48,642 bases of DNA, taken from assembly GCA_910578505.1 (NCBI GenBank), contig CAJTPV010000023.1:1-48642 (forward strand), written 5' to 3'. Both the position numbers and the translations under genes were made by a program. The stretch comes from an uncultured Oscillospiraceae bacterium. Its GTDB lineage: Bacteria > Bacillota > Clostridia > Oscillospirales > Oscillospiraceae. Under the pieces are notes generated by a model. That model was not told where the DNA came from, searched no databases, and saw nothing but the letters and a program-made list of their open reading frames with translations. This document shows, one piece after another, positions 17,028-25,565 of the stretch; position 1 is the stretch's first letter, and the number at the start of each line of letters is the position of its first letter.

Positions 17028-18254
17028 ATGAAACAGGACTATCGCGACTTTCGCTATGAACAGCAGCAATATTACCAGCAGCGCCAGCGGCAGGCCCAGC
17101 AGTACCGCTACCAGGCCACCCTCACGCCGGAGGAGCGGGAGGCCCGGCGCAGCGGCCGTGAGGAGGCCCGCCGCCTCCGCCAGCGGGCGCGGCGGATCAA
17201 AAAGCTGCGGCGGATGCTGCCCGCGCTGCTGGCGGCGGCAATCCTGATTGCCGGGGCGGGGACCGTCCTGCTGGTCCGGATCCTGTGGAAAAACCTGGTT
17301 CCCTCCCAACCGGAGCCGCCGGCCCAGGAGGAGGTACCGCCGGCCGGGGACATTCCGGCCATACCGGAGGAGCTGGAGGAGGCACCGGAGCCGGAGGAGA
17401 TTTTCCGGACCACGCCCGCCACGGTCGAGCTGCCGGACCGGGTGCTCAATCCGGACGGGACGCCCGGCCCGGACGAGACGCTCAACAGCGCCTACGCCAT
17501 TCTCATCGACCTGGACGAGGGGACGGTGCTGGTGCAGCGGAACGGGCGGACGGTCATCCACCCCGCGTCCATGACGAAGATCATGACCATCCTGGTGGCG
17601 GCGGAGCACATCCTTAACTACGATGCCACAGCAACGGTCACCCAGGAAACCATTGATTACTGCATTGAGAACGACTGCTCCATCGCCGGATTCCAGGCGG
17701 GGGAGGAGGTCCCCATCATGGACCTGTTCTATGGGACCGTCCTGCCCTCCGGCGCGGACGCGGCGGTGACTCTGGCGGAATATGTGGCCGGCTCCCACGA
17801 GGCCTTCGTGGAGCTGATGAACCAGCAGGCGGAAAAGCTGGGCATCGCCGGTACGGCCCACTTCGCCAACTGCGTGGGCCTCTATGATGCGGGCAATATG
17901 TGCACAGTGTATGACATGGCCGTGATTTTGCAGGCCGCCATGGAAAATCCGCTGTGCAGCCAGGTCCTGGGCCTGAAGACCCGCGACATTCCGGCCAGCG
18001 AGCTGCACCCGGAGGGGATCAGCCTGTCGAACTGGTTCATCCGCCGCATAGAGGACCATATGCCTGCGGGCGTCGTGATACAGGGGGCCAAGACCGGCTA
18101 TATCTCCCAGGCGGGCAGCTGCGCCGCCAGCATAGCGCAGGACGGTTCAGGGCGCAGGTGCCTTTGCGTCACAGCCATGGCGGGCAGCGCCTGGCAGTGC
18201 ATTTTTGATCACGCGGCGCTCTATGAGCGCTACGGCTTCAATGCCCTGGACTGA
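17028..18254 (+). CDS. dacF: D-alanyl-D-alanine carboxypeptidase (DacF/PBP5-like)
   Basis: Trims the terminal D-Ala of peptidoglycan stem peptides outside the membrane. The 408-residue protein has a basic, Gln/Arg-rich cytoplasmic N-terminus of about 60 residues, then one membrane anchor (ALLAAAILIAGAGTVLLV), a Pro/Glu-rich linker and an S11 peptidase domain. Active-site motifs are SMTK near residue 183, SGADAA near 243 and KTGY near 350. The second motif is normally S-x-N; here the Asn place is Ala, a variant worth checking. The long N-terminal cytoplasmic extension and internal anchor differ from the usual cleavable signal with C-terminal anchor. The C-terminal PBP5 domain seems absent. Confidence 0.88.
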   Translation: MKQDYRDFRYEQQQYYQQRQRQAQQYRYQATLTPEEREARRSGREEARRLRQRARRIKKLRRMLPALLAAAILIAGAGTVLLVRILWKNLVPSQPEPPAQEEVPPAGDIPAIPEELEEAPEPEEIFRTTPATVELPDRVLNPDGTPGPDETLNSAYAILIDLDEGTVLVQRNGRTVIHPASMTKIMTILVAAEHILNYDATATVTQETIDYCIENDCSIAGFQAGEEVPIMDLFYGTVLPSGADAAVTLAEYVAGSHEAFVELMNQQAEKLGIAGTAHFANCVGLYDAGNMCTVYDMAVILQAAMENPLCSQVLGLKTRDIPASELHPEGISLSNWFIRRIEDHMPAGVVIQGAKTGYISQAGSCAASIAQDGSGRRCLCVTAMAGSAWQCIFDHAALYERYGFNALD

Positions 18255-18273
18255 GGCGGCGGAAAATTTTCCC

Positions 18274-18302
18274 TTGTCCTTTTTGCCGCCCTGTGTTATA
18301 GT
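18274..18302 (+). promoter_or_regulatory. Putative promoter for the DUF5067-like gene
   Basis: TTGTCC (18274-18279), 17-base spacer, TATAGT (18297-18302), about 95 bases before the ATG at 18399. Confidence 0.55.
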
Positions 18303-18398
18303 GGTAGGAGCAAAAGCGATTGAAAAATACAAAAAAATACCGCCTCTTCATCGGCCCCCGGAGGGGAGAGAAGCGGCGGACAGGAAAGAGGCCAGAGT

Positions 18399-19010
18399 AT
18401 GAAAAAACTTGGAGGAATATTCCTGACTGCGCTCTTTATGGCAGCGATGATCCTGCTGGGAGCGGCGGCTGGTCTGACCATATATGCCGCTATGAACGGC
18501 GAGGCCCCGTGGCAGCGGGCGGACAGCGCGGCGGCCGACGGAACCGGTCCCGCGGACAGCGCGGACAATGCGGACAGCGGGGACAGCCAGGGCGAGGAGC
18601 CCGGCGAGGCGGAGAAACCGGGGAGCGCATCCATACAGGAGGGCAGTCTCGGCAGCTCCTATGTGGCGATCAAGAGCGCGGCAGCCGCCGCAGACTATGA
18701 GGGCAAGCCCGCCGTTGTGGTGACGTATTCCTGGACCAACAACAGCGACAGTACCACCAGCGCCTACGCGGCCATCCAGGTGAAGGCATCTCAAAATGGC
18801 ATAAAGCTGGACAGCGCGGTGGTGATCGATCCGGGGAAATTCGACTCCTCCAGCTATATGCAGCAGCTCCGGCCCGGCAGGGCCATCAATGTGCAGAGCG
18901 CGTTTCATCTCAAGAGCAAAACAGATCCCATTGCAGTAGAGATTTCAGAGCTGGGCAGCTCCTCCGGGGACACCGTGGTCATGGAGTTCGACCCGGCTGA
19001 GCTGGGCTGA
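18399..19010 (+). CDS. DUF5067-like secreted or anchored protein
   Basis: A 203-residue protein with an N-terminal membrane segment (GIFLTALFMAAMILLGAAAG), an Asp/Ser/Ala/Gly-rich linker of about 50 residues and a beta-rich domain of about 120 residues. The domain contains VVVTYSWTNNSDSTTSAYAA, typical of DUF5067/DUF4352-type immunoglobulin-like folds of cell-surface proteins. There is no lipobox cysteine, so it is anchored by the helix or secreted. Function is unknown. A small membrane protein gene follows 16 bases later and may be co-transcribed. Confidence 0.8.
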   Translation: MKKLGGIFLTALFMAAMILLGAAAGLTIYAAMNGEAPWQRADSAAADGTGPADSADNADSGDSQGEEPGEAEKPGSASIQEGSLGSSYVAIKSAAAAADYEGKPAVVVTYSWTNNSDSTTSAYAAIQVKASQNGIKLDSAVVIDPGKFDSSSYMQQLRPGRAINVQSAFHLKSKTDPIAVEISELGSSSGDTVVMEFDPAELG

Positions 19011-19026
19011 AAGCGGGGCGGCAATC

Positions 19027-19293
19027 GTGAAAGCAGACGACAAGATGGAAAAGTCCTGGCAGAACAGCCGGTTTTATACCTGCGCCCTGTGGCTCCTGAC
19101 GGTGTTCATGCTCCTGGGCGCACTGACGTTCTTCCCGTCGGCGTCCAGCGTGCTGATGCTCCTGTGCGCCCTGGTCGCCATGCCTGCAAAGCCGGTGCAG
19201 CGGCTGCTGGCCTCCTGGAGGCTGGGCGGTTCGGTGCGGTTTTTGCTGATGGCAGTGCTTTTCGTGCTGGCGACCGTGCTGGCCCCCGTCTGA
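19027..19293 (+). CDS. Small membrane protein, unknown
   Basis: An 88-residue protein with three hydrophobic stretches (ALWLLTVFMLLGALTFF, VLMLLCALVAM and FLLMAVLFVLATVLA). It uses GTG at 19027, with GGGGCGG just upstream; ATG at 19045 lacks a ribosome binding site. It follows the DUF5067-like gene by 16 bases and is ended by the terminator at 19324-19353. No family recognised. Confidence 0.65.
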   Translation: MKADDKMEKSWQNSRFYTCALWLLTVFMLLGALTFFPSASSVLMLLCALVAMPAKPVQRLLASWRLGGSVRFLLMAVLFVLATVLAPV

Positions 19294-19323
19294 CCGGGCG
19301 GCAAAAGCCATCCGAAAAAGAGG

Positions 19324-19353
19324 AAAACCGGGGCGCCGCAGCCCCGGTTTTTT
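19324..19353. terminator. Bidirectional intrinsic terminator between convergent genes
   Basis: AAAACCGGGGC (19324-19334) pairs with GCCCCGGTTTT (19341-19351) around a six-base loop, followed by Ts. It serves the rightward small membrane protein gene and the leftward EamA remnant. Confidence 0.85.
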
Positions 19354-19368
19354 GCTGTTCTCCCGCGG

Positions 19369-19707
19369 CTATCGCCGCCCCCTCAGCTCGCTGAAAACGG
19401 CTGAGCTGAGAATCAGGACGGAACCGGCGATCCCCGCGGCGCTCATTTTTTCAGACAGGACCAGGGCGGACAGCGCCGCCGCCCCCGACAGGCTCAGCCA
19501 AAGGGCCTTCGTCCTCCCGACGCCCTGGAATACCGCGCCGCCCCTGCCCTTTGCCAGCAGGGACAGGAAGGCCGCGCCGATCACCCCCCTGGAGAAGGCG
19601 ATCAGCCCGAAGGACAGGGGGATGGATTTCCGGAACAGGCCGATGGTCCCCCAGATGCCCATGGCGGCAATCAGCATGGCCAGGGAGCTACGGCTGTTTT
19701 GCTTCAT
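19369..19707 (-). pseudogene. EamA/DMT transporter with large internal deletion
   Basis: A 112-residue frame that joins two ends of a drug/metabolite transporter. The first half (AMGIWGTIGLFRKSIPLSF, then FSRGVIGAAFLSLLAKGR) is the normal start of EamA proteins. The last part (LVLSEKMSAAGIAGSVLIL) is the normal final helix pair. The roughly 180 residues between, about six helices, are missing while the frame stays open. Full-length relatives have about 300 residues and ten helices. It overlaps the end of pth by 20 bases, and the start looks original. Most likely a decayed gene; a tiny functional membrane protein is less likely. Confidence 0.7.
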
Positions 19708-20296
19708 GGGCTTTGGCCGGTCCGCCGCCGGCGCAGTTATACCGGTTCTGGGCCTCCTGGACGCTGTGGGTCATCAGGCAGAGGGCGGCGTCCACGGCCC
19801 GGCCCACCGCCTCGTCCACGGTTTTCTTCTCCGCCGGGGAAAACTTCCCAATGACCCAGTCCACCATTTCGTGCTCCGGGTGCTCCGGCGCGCCCACTCC
19901 CACCCGGATCCGGGGGAACTGGTCCGTCCCCAGGTGGGCGATGATATTTTTCAGGCCGTTGTGCCCCCCGGCGCTGCCCCCGGCCCGGACACGCAGCTTG
20001 CCCAGGGGCAGGGACACGTCGTCGGAGATGACCAGCACGCGGTCCGGCGGAATTTTGTGGAACCCCCCCGCCAGCTTCACCGCCTCGCCGCTCAGGTTCA
20101 TATACGTCTGGGGCTTGATGACCAGCACCCGCTGCCCGCCGGCGCGGATCTCGCCGGCCAGGGCGCGGTAGCGGAGCCGGTTGATCTTCACGCCCTCCCG
20201 CCGGGCCAGCTCGTCCGCCGCCATAAAGCCGATATTGTGCCGGGTCCCCTCATATTCCCTGCCTGGATTCCCCAGGCACACCAGCAGCCAGTCCAT
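19688..20296 (-). CDS. pth: Peptidyl-tRNA hydrolase
   Basis: Releases tRNA from stalled peptidyl-tRNA. The 202-residue protein shows CLGNPGREYEGTRHNIGF with the catalytic His near residue 20, KPQTYMNLSGEAV, and GGSAGGHNGLKNI, all diagnostic for bacterial Pth. GGAGG lies upstream of the ATG. It follows prs after a palindromic terminator, so it needs readthrough or its own promoter. prs-pth neighbourhoods are common in Firmicutes. Confidence 0.97.
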   Translation of the reverse strand: MDWLLVCLGNPGREYEGTRHNIGFMAADELARREGVKINRLRYRALAGEIRAGGQRVLVIKPQTYMNLSGEAVKLAGGFHKIPPDRVLVISDDVSLPLGKLRVRAGGSAGGHNGLKNIIAHLGTDQFPRIRVGVGAPEHPEHEMVDWVIGKFSPAEKKTVDEAVGRAVDAALCLMTHSVQEAQNRYNCAGGGPAKAHEAKQP

Positions 20297-20322
20297 TCTG
20301 CCACCGCCTCCGTTTCCTCATC

Positions 20323-20350
20323 AAAAAAGTGCCCGGCCGGGCACTTTTTT
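20323..20350 (-). terminator. Intrinsic terminator after prs
   Basis: A 28-base perfect palindrome, AAAAAAGTGCCCGG and its inverse, five bases past the prs stop. The T-run on either strand makes it symmetrical; for context it ends the leftward prs transcript. Confidence 0.8.
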
Positions 20351-20354
20351 ACCG

Positions 20355-21314
20355 TTAGATCCACAGCTTCGACACGGAAATCTCCTGATAGATCCGCTCG
20401 ATCGCCTCCGCGAACATGGGCGCCACCGTCAGATAGCGAATCTTTTCGCTCAGCGCCGGGTCGACAGGCGCAATGGTGTCCAGGAAGGCCAGCTCCGTAA
20501 TGGGGCTGGCGTTGATGCGCTCAATGGCCGGCCCCGACAAAACGGCGTGGGACGCGCAGGCGTACACGCTCTTCGCGCCGCCCACCTCCACGATGGCCTT
20601 TGCCGCGTTGCACAGGCTCCCCGCCGTGTCCACCATGTCGTCGAAGAGGATGCAGTCCTTGCCCTCCACGTCGCCGATGATGTTCATCACCTCGCACTGG
20701 TTGGCCTTCTGCCGCCGCTTGTCCACAATAGCCATGTTCATATGTAGCTTCTGGGCAAAGGACCGCGCCCGGGACACGGAGCCCACGTCCGGGGAGACCA
20801 CCATCATGTCCTCGCATTTTTCCCCGAATTTCTTGGCATAATAGTCCACAAAAACAGGATTGCCATAAAGGTTATCCACCGGAATGTCAAAGAAGCCCTG
20901 GATCTGCGCCGCGTGGAGATCCATCGTCAGCACCCGGTCCGCCCCGGCGGCCACCAGCATGTTGGCCACCAGCTTGGAGGAGATGGGGTCCCTGGCCTTG
21001 GCCTTGCGGTCCTGCCGGGCGTAGCCGAAATAGGGGATCACCGCCGTCACCCGGCCTGCGGACGCCCGCTTCATGGCGTCGATCATCACCAGCAGCTCCA
21101 TCAGATTGTCGTTGACCGGGCGGCTGGTGGACTGCACCAGAAACACGTCCGACCCGCGCACGGACTCATAAATGGAGGCGCATACCTCGCCGTCGGCAAA
21201 ATGGCCGATTTCCGCGCTGCCCAGCTGGATGCCGATCAGCTTGCAGACGCTCTTCGCCAGGCCCACGTTGGCGTTGCCGCTGAAAACCTTCATGTCTTTT
21301 CCGTGAGATATCAT
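20355..21314 (-). CDS. prs: Ribose-phosphate pyrophosphokinase
   Basis: Makes PRPP from ribose 5-phosphate and ATP, feeding purine, pyrimidine, His and Trp synthesis and the Xpt reaction. The start is ATG at 21314 (MISHGKDMKVFSGNAN) with GAGGG eight bases upstream; a GTG at 21323 is in frame but lies over the ribosome binding site. Diagnostic segments are FGYARQDRK, TMDLHAAQIQGFFDIPVDNL and the PRPP loop CILFDDMVDTAGSL. It follows the GlmU-like gene by about 55 bases, echoing the conserved glmU-prs order of Firmicutes. Confidence 0.97.
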   Translation of the reverse strand: MISHGKDMKVFSGNANVGLAKSVCKLIGIQLGSAEIGHFADGEVCASIYESVRGSDVFLVQSTSRPVNDNLMELLVMIDAMKRASAGRVTAVIPYFGYARQDRKAKARDPISSKLVANMLVAAGADRVLTMDLHAAQIQGFFDIPVDNLYGNPVFVDYYAKKFGEKCEDMMVVSPDVGSVSRARSFAQKLHMNMAIVDKRRQKANQCEVMNIIGDVEGKDCILFDDMVDTAGSLCNAAKAIVEVGGAKSVYACASHAVLSGPAIERINASPITELAFLDTIAPVDPALSEKIRYLTVAPMFAEAIERIYQEISVSKLWI

Positions 21315-21370
21315 TTCCAACACCCTCTTTTCGTCATGATAATGATTGTTTCGTTCCGTTGGATGGTGCT

Positions 21371-22399
21371 CTACTTCTTTTTGTGCATGTCCCGGCGCTT
21401 TTTCGCCCAGCCGGGCTTGTTCTCCTGCCGCACCCGGCCGATGGCCAGGGCGTCCGGCTCCACGTCCCCTGTCACGGTGGTGCCGGCGGCTATGTAGGCC
21501 CCGCTGCCCACGGTCACCGGCGGGATCAGATTCGTGTTGCAGCCGATAAACACGCCGTCCCCCACCACGGTGCGGTGCTTCCGGAAGCCGTCATAGTTGG
21601 ACGTGATGGTGCCGCAGCCGAAGTTGACCCCCGCGCCGATGTCCGCGTCCCCCACATACGTCAGGTGGCTCATCTTTGTCCCCGGACCAAAGACGGCGTT
21701 TTTGACCTCCACATAGGCCCCCACCTTGCAGCCGTCCGCCACCTGGCACCGGGGCCGGACGTGGGCGTAGGGCCCCACGTGGACGTCCCTGCCCAAGACG
21801 CTCTCATGGACCTGGGAGGCGTTGACCACGCTGCCGTCCCCCACGATGGAGTCTACGAGCATCGCGTTGGGCCCGATCTCACAGCCGCTGCCGATGACCG
21901 TCCTGCCCCGCAGGATGGTGCCGGGCAGGATCAGCGTCCCCGCGCCGATGGTCACCCGCGGGTCGATGTACGTGCTGTCCGGGTCCAGGACGTTGACGCC
22001 GGTCTTCTGGTGATAGACGGCAATATCCTCCTTCACCGCCTGCTGCAGCCGGATCAGCTCTGTCACCGTGTGGAACGAGAGCATCATGCTCCCCACCGGC
22101 ATCATGGCCTCATGGACCTCCTCGATCCAGCAGCCCCCGGCAAACTCCCCGATATCCCGCCGGTAGTCCTCCTCCGTGCCCACCGCGCAGGCCGCGTCCG
22201 CCGGGAAGCATGCCGCCGCCTCGTCGTGATACTCCGTGTCGCAGACAACATAGAACCGGTTGATGCCCTTTTCCGTCCAGGAGCGCATACACCACTCCAA
22301 CACCGGGCAAAATAACGCATCCTGCAGCATCAGCGGCTTCCCGTTGTAGGTCGCGGCGGAGTCCTCGGTCAGAAACACCACGATACACTTTTTATCCAC
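21371..22399 (-). CDS. GlmU-like acetyltransferase with truncated, dead-looking uridylyltransferase half
   Basis: Canonical GlmU (about 455 residues) makes UDP-GlcNAc in two steps. Here the protein has 342 residues. The C-terminal left-handed beta-helix is intact, with hexapeptide repeats from about residue 145 and the acetyltransferase signature SHLTYVGDADIG, including the catalytic His near 243, then GCGTITSNYDG and AAGTTVTGDV. The N-terminal half is only about 130 residues and lacks the GxGTRM nucleotide-binding loop and the rest of the pyrophosphorylase core. The start is GTG at 22399 with GGGGAG upstream. It may supply only glucosamine-1-phosphate acetylation, with uridylyl transfer done elsewhere. 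It precedes prs, the usual place of glmU. Confidence 0.85.
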   Translation of the reverse strand: MDKKCIVVFLTEDSAATYNGKPLMLQDALFCPVLEWCMRSWTEKGINRFYVVCDTEYHDEAAACFPADAACAVGTEEDYRRDIGEFAGGCWIEEVHEAMMPVGSMMLSFHTVTELIRLQQAVKEDIAVYHQKTGVNVLDPDSTYIDPRVTIGAGTLILPGTILRGRTVIGSGCEIGPNAMLVDSIVGDGSVVNASQVHESVLGRDVHVGPYAHVRPRCQVADGCKVGAYVEVKNAVFGPGTKMSHLTYVGDADIGAGVNFGCGTITSNYDGFRKHRTVVGDGVFIGCNTNLIPPVTVGSGAYIAAGTTVTGDVEPDALAIGRVRQENKPGWAKKRRDMHKKK

Positions 22400-22435
22400 G
22401 AACTGTCTCCCCCTTCCTGTCTGAATTCACCTCTT

Positions 22436-22463
22436 ATTATAGCAGAAGCGGCGGTTTATGCAA
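22436..22463 (-). promoter_or_regulatory. Promoter for the glmU-like/prs genes
   Basis: Leftward TTGCAT (22458-22463), 16-base spacer, TATAAT (22436-22441), about 37 bases before the GTG start at 22399. Confidence 0.75.
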
Positions 22464-22651
22464 GGGGGATTTTTCAAAATTCGCCCCTTCCCCCCTGTTT
22501 TGTCACAGTCCGGCATTGAAGGGTGTCTTTGACAGGGAGTTATTGTGCAATATTTTGTTTTTCACAGAGAGAAAATCCGGCTGAAGAGGGGGGCGGGAGT
22601 GTGCAGAACAGAAAACTTACAAAAATATTGGAAGAAATTATGCAATAATGC

Positions 22652-22680
22652 TTGAATTTACCAGAGTTTTGTTTTACAAT
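22652..22680 (+). promoter_or_regulatory. Putative promoter for trmL
   Basis: TTGAAT (22652-22657), 17-base spacer, TACAAT (22675-22680), about 156 bases before the trmL ATG. Confidence 0.55.
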
Positions 22681-22836
22681 ATTGCTGCTATAGTTTTATG
22701 GAAGCGGCTTGTCCGCTCAGCACAGACGCGGATGCGCCCCTGTGCCCGCGCCTCCAGGCCCTGCCCGGACCGCTGGCAGCGCATAGGCTGGCTGACTGGA
22801 ATTACGCTTCGGAAAGGGGAGACTGAGGGAGAGGCC

Positions 22837-23334
22837 ATGCTGAATATCGTGCTCGTGGAACCGGAGATCCCGCCAAACTGCGGCAATATCGCCAGGACCT
22901 GCGCCGCTACCGGCAGCAGGCTGCATCTGGTGGAGCCGCTGGGCTTCGATGTATCCGACAAGGCCGTCAAGCGCGCCGGTCTGGATTACTGGCATCTGGT
23001 GGAGGTCACGGTGTATTCCGGTCTGGACGATCTGTTCCGGCGCAGGCCGGAGGCGGCGGGGGATTTGTGGCTGGCCACCACCAAGGCCCCCAGGGATTAC
23101 AGTCAGGCCCGTTTTTCTCCTGACTGCTGGCTCTTTTTCGGCAAGGAAACCAAGGGGCTGCCCCTGAATTTCCGGGAGCGGTTCCGGGACAGGTGCGTCC
23201 GGCTGCCCATGGTCAGCCAGGCCCGCAGCCTGAACCTGGCCAACAGCGCCGCTGTGCTGATCTATGAGGCGCTCCGGCAGAACGGCTTCCCAGGCCTGCT
23301 GGGAAGCGGCGAGATGTCGGAGGACGGACTGTGA
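22837..23334 (+). CDS. trmL: tRNA (cytidine/uridine-34-2'-O)-methyltransferase
   Basis: SPOUT-fold enzyme that 2'-O-methylates the wobble base of certain leucine tRNAs. The 165-residue protein starts at MLNIVLVEPEIPPNCGNIAR, the classic TrmL start, with GGGAGAGG upstream. The knot region shows LFFGKETKGLP and LPMVSQARSLNLANSAAVLIYEA (conserved segment spanning about residues 120-142). The open frame reaches back to 22648, but the added part matches nothing. pgk follows 75 bases later. Confidence 0.95.
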   Translation: MLNIVLVEPEIPPNCGNIARTCAATGSRLHLVEPLGFDVSDKAVKRAGLDYWHLVEVTVYSGLDDLFRRRPEAAGDLWLATTKAPRDYSQARFSPDCWLFFGKETKGLPLNFRERFRDRCVRLPMVSQARSLNLANSAAVLIYEALRQNGFPGLLGSGEMSEDGL

Positions 23335-23408
23335 CGGGATGATTCCTTTTTAAATTTCATATGTGTAACGAACTCAAATCAATTTTTGAAAGGAGTTTTT
23401 TGAAAGGA

Positions 23409-24605
23409 ATGAACTACAACAAGAAGACGGTCAAGGACATTGATGTGCAGGGCAAGAAGGTCCTGCTGCGCTGCGACTTCAACGTGCCCCAGGATAAGGC
23501 CACCGGCGCCATTACCGATGACAAGCGCATCCGCGCCGCGCTGCCCACCATTCAGTACCTGCTGGACCAGGGCGCTGCGGTCATCGCCTGCTCCCACCTG
23601 GGCAAACCCAAGAACGGTCCGGAGGCCAAGTTCAGCCTGGCCCCTGTGGCCCAGCGCCTGAGCGAGCTGCTGGACGGCAGGGAGGTCATCATGGCCGCCG
23701 ACGTGGTGGGCGAGGACGCCAGGGCCAAGGCCGCCGCCCTCCGGCCCGGCCAGATCCTGCTGCTGGAGAACACCCGCTTTGAAAAGGGCGAGACCAAAAA
23801 CGACCCGGAGCTGGCCAAGGCCATGGCCTCCATGGCGGAGGTGTATGTGTCCGACGCCTTCGGCGCGGTGCACCGGGCCCACGCCTCCACCGCGGGCGTG
23901 GCCGTCTATCTGCCCGCCGTGTCCGGCTTCCTCATTGAGAAGGAGCTGGAGATCATGGGCGGCGCGCTGGCCAATCCCAAGCGCCCCCTGGTGGCCATTC
24001 TGGGCGGCAGCAAAGTCTCCTCCAAGATCGGCGTCATCAACCACCTGCTGGACATTGCCAACGTCATTATCATCGGCGGCGGCATGGCCTACACCTTTGC
24101 CAAGGCCCAGGGCGGCAGCGTGGGCACCAGCCTGCTGGAGAGCGACTGGCTGGATTACTGCAACGACATGATCGCCAAGGCCAAGGAGAAGGGCGTGCAG
24201 CTGCTGCTGCCTGTGGACACCCTGTGCGCCAAGGAGTTCTCCGCCGACGCGGAGCCTGTGCTCCATGACACCATGTCCATTCCCGACGATATGATGGGCA
24301 TGGACATCGGCCCGAAGACCGTGGAGGAATATGCCGCCGCCGTGAAGGGCGCGGGCACCGTCATCTGGAACGGCCCCATGGGCGTGTTCGAGTTCCCCAA
24401 ATTCGCCGAGGGCACCCGCGCCATTGCCAAGGCTCTGGCGGATACAGACGCCATTACCATCATCGGCGGCGGCGACAGCGCCGCTGCGGTTGCCCAGATG
24501 GGCTTTGCTGACAAGATGACCCATATCTCCACCGGCGGCGGCGCTTCCCTGGAATTTTTGGAGGGTAAGGAGCTGCCCGGCGTAGCGTGCCTCTTGGACA
24601 AATAA
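23409..24605 (+). CDS. pgk: Phosphoglycerate kinase
   Basis: Glycolytic ATP-forming step from 1,3-bisphosphoglycerate to 3-phosphoglycerate. The 398-residue protein has RCDFNVPQ near residue 20, HLGKPK near 60, the FGAVHRAHAST hinge segment, ILGGSKVSSKI, and GGGDSAAAV near the C-terminus. The start at 23409 (MNYNKKTVKDIDVQ) follows AAAGGAG about 13 bases upstream and GAAAGGA adjacent; the earlier frame to 23361 lacks support. First of three glycolytic genes in order pgk-tpiA-gpmI; gapA and eno are not in the window. Confidence 0.98.
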   Translation: MNYNKKTVKDIDVQGKKVLLRCDFNVPQDKATGAITDDKRIRAALPTIQYLLDQGAAVIACSHLGKPKNGPEAKFSLAPVAQRLSELLDGREVIMAADVVGEDARAKAAALRPGQILLLENTRFEKGETKNDPELAKAMASMAEVYVSDAFGAVHRAHASTAGVAVYLPAVSGFLIEKELEIMGGALANPKRPLVAILGGSKVSSKIGVINHLLDIANVIIIGGGMAYTFAKAQGGSVGTSLLESDWLDYCNDMIAKAKEKGVQLLLPVDTLCAKEFSADAEPVLHDTMSIPDDMMGMDIGPKTVEEYAAAVKGAGTVIWNGPMGVFEFPKFAEGTRAIAKALADTDAITIIGGGDSAAAVAQMGFADKMTHISTGGGASLEFLEGKELPGVACLLDK

Positions 24606-24635
24606 ACTGCATCAGATAAGCTGTTTAGGGCAAGG

Positions 24636-24656
24636 CCGGCGGGGCTCCCCCGCCGG
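24636..24656. repeat. GC hairpin between pgk and tpiA
   Basis: CCGGCGGGG (24636-24644) pairs with CCCCGCCGG (24648-24656) around a three-base loop. No T-run follows, so it looks like a REP-type or transcript-stabilising hairpin and not a terminator. Confidence 0.6.
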
Positions 24657-24699
24657 ACCCCTTACTTAAATAATTTATGATAAACAGGAGAAAACCGTT

Positions 24700-25473
<774 letters not shown>

Positions 25474-25489
25474 TAGGCGTTTGCAGAGG

Positions 25490-25516
25490 ACAGTACCCGC
25501 GCGCGGCGGGTACTGT
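25490..25516 (+). terminator. Hairpin between tpiA and gpmI (possible attenuating terminator)
   Basis: ACAGTACCCGC (25490-25500) pairs perfectly with GCGGGTACTGT (25506-25516) around a five-base loop. Only a short T-run follows (GCTTTCC), so it may terminate partly or stabilise the transcript ends. Confidence 0.5.
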
Positions 25517-25565
25517 GCTTTCCAAGAAGAAATATCTGCTGTTTCAGCAGAAATCGAGGTAAGTT

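Larger units (their letters stand above)
22400..22836. other. Intergenic region without a gene between glmU-like and trmL
   Basis: 437 bases of divergent promoter region. It holds the leftward promoter at 22436-22463 and the rightward one at 22652-22680. The A/T-rich stretch 22540-22690 contrasts with flanks. An open frame from 22648 runs into trmL but has no family match before residue 64, so I treat 22681-22836 as trmL leader. No RNA family was recognised. Confidence 0.6.

Noticed and set aside
23379..24524. Long minus-strand frame over pgk
   Set aside because: Mirror of the pgk codons, no start support and no family match.
24606..24699. Terminator splitting pgk from tpiA
   Set aside because: The hairpin at 24636-24656 has no T-run; the genes are probably co-transcribed.
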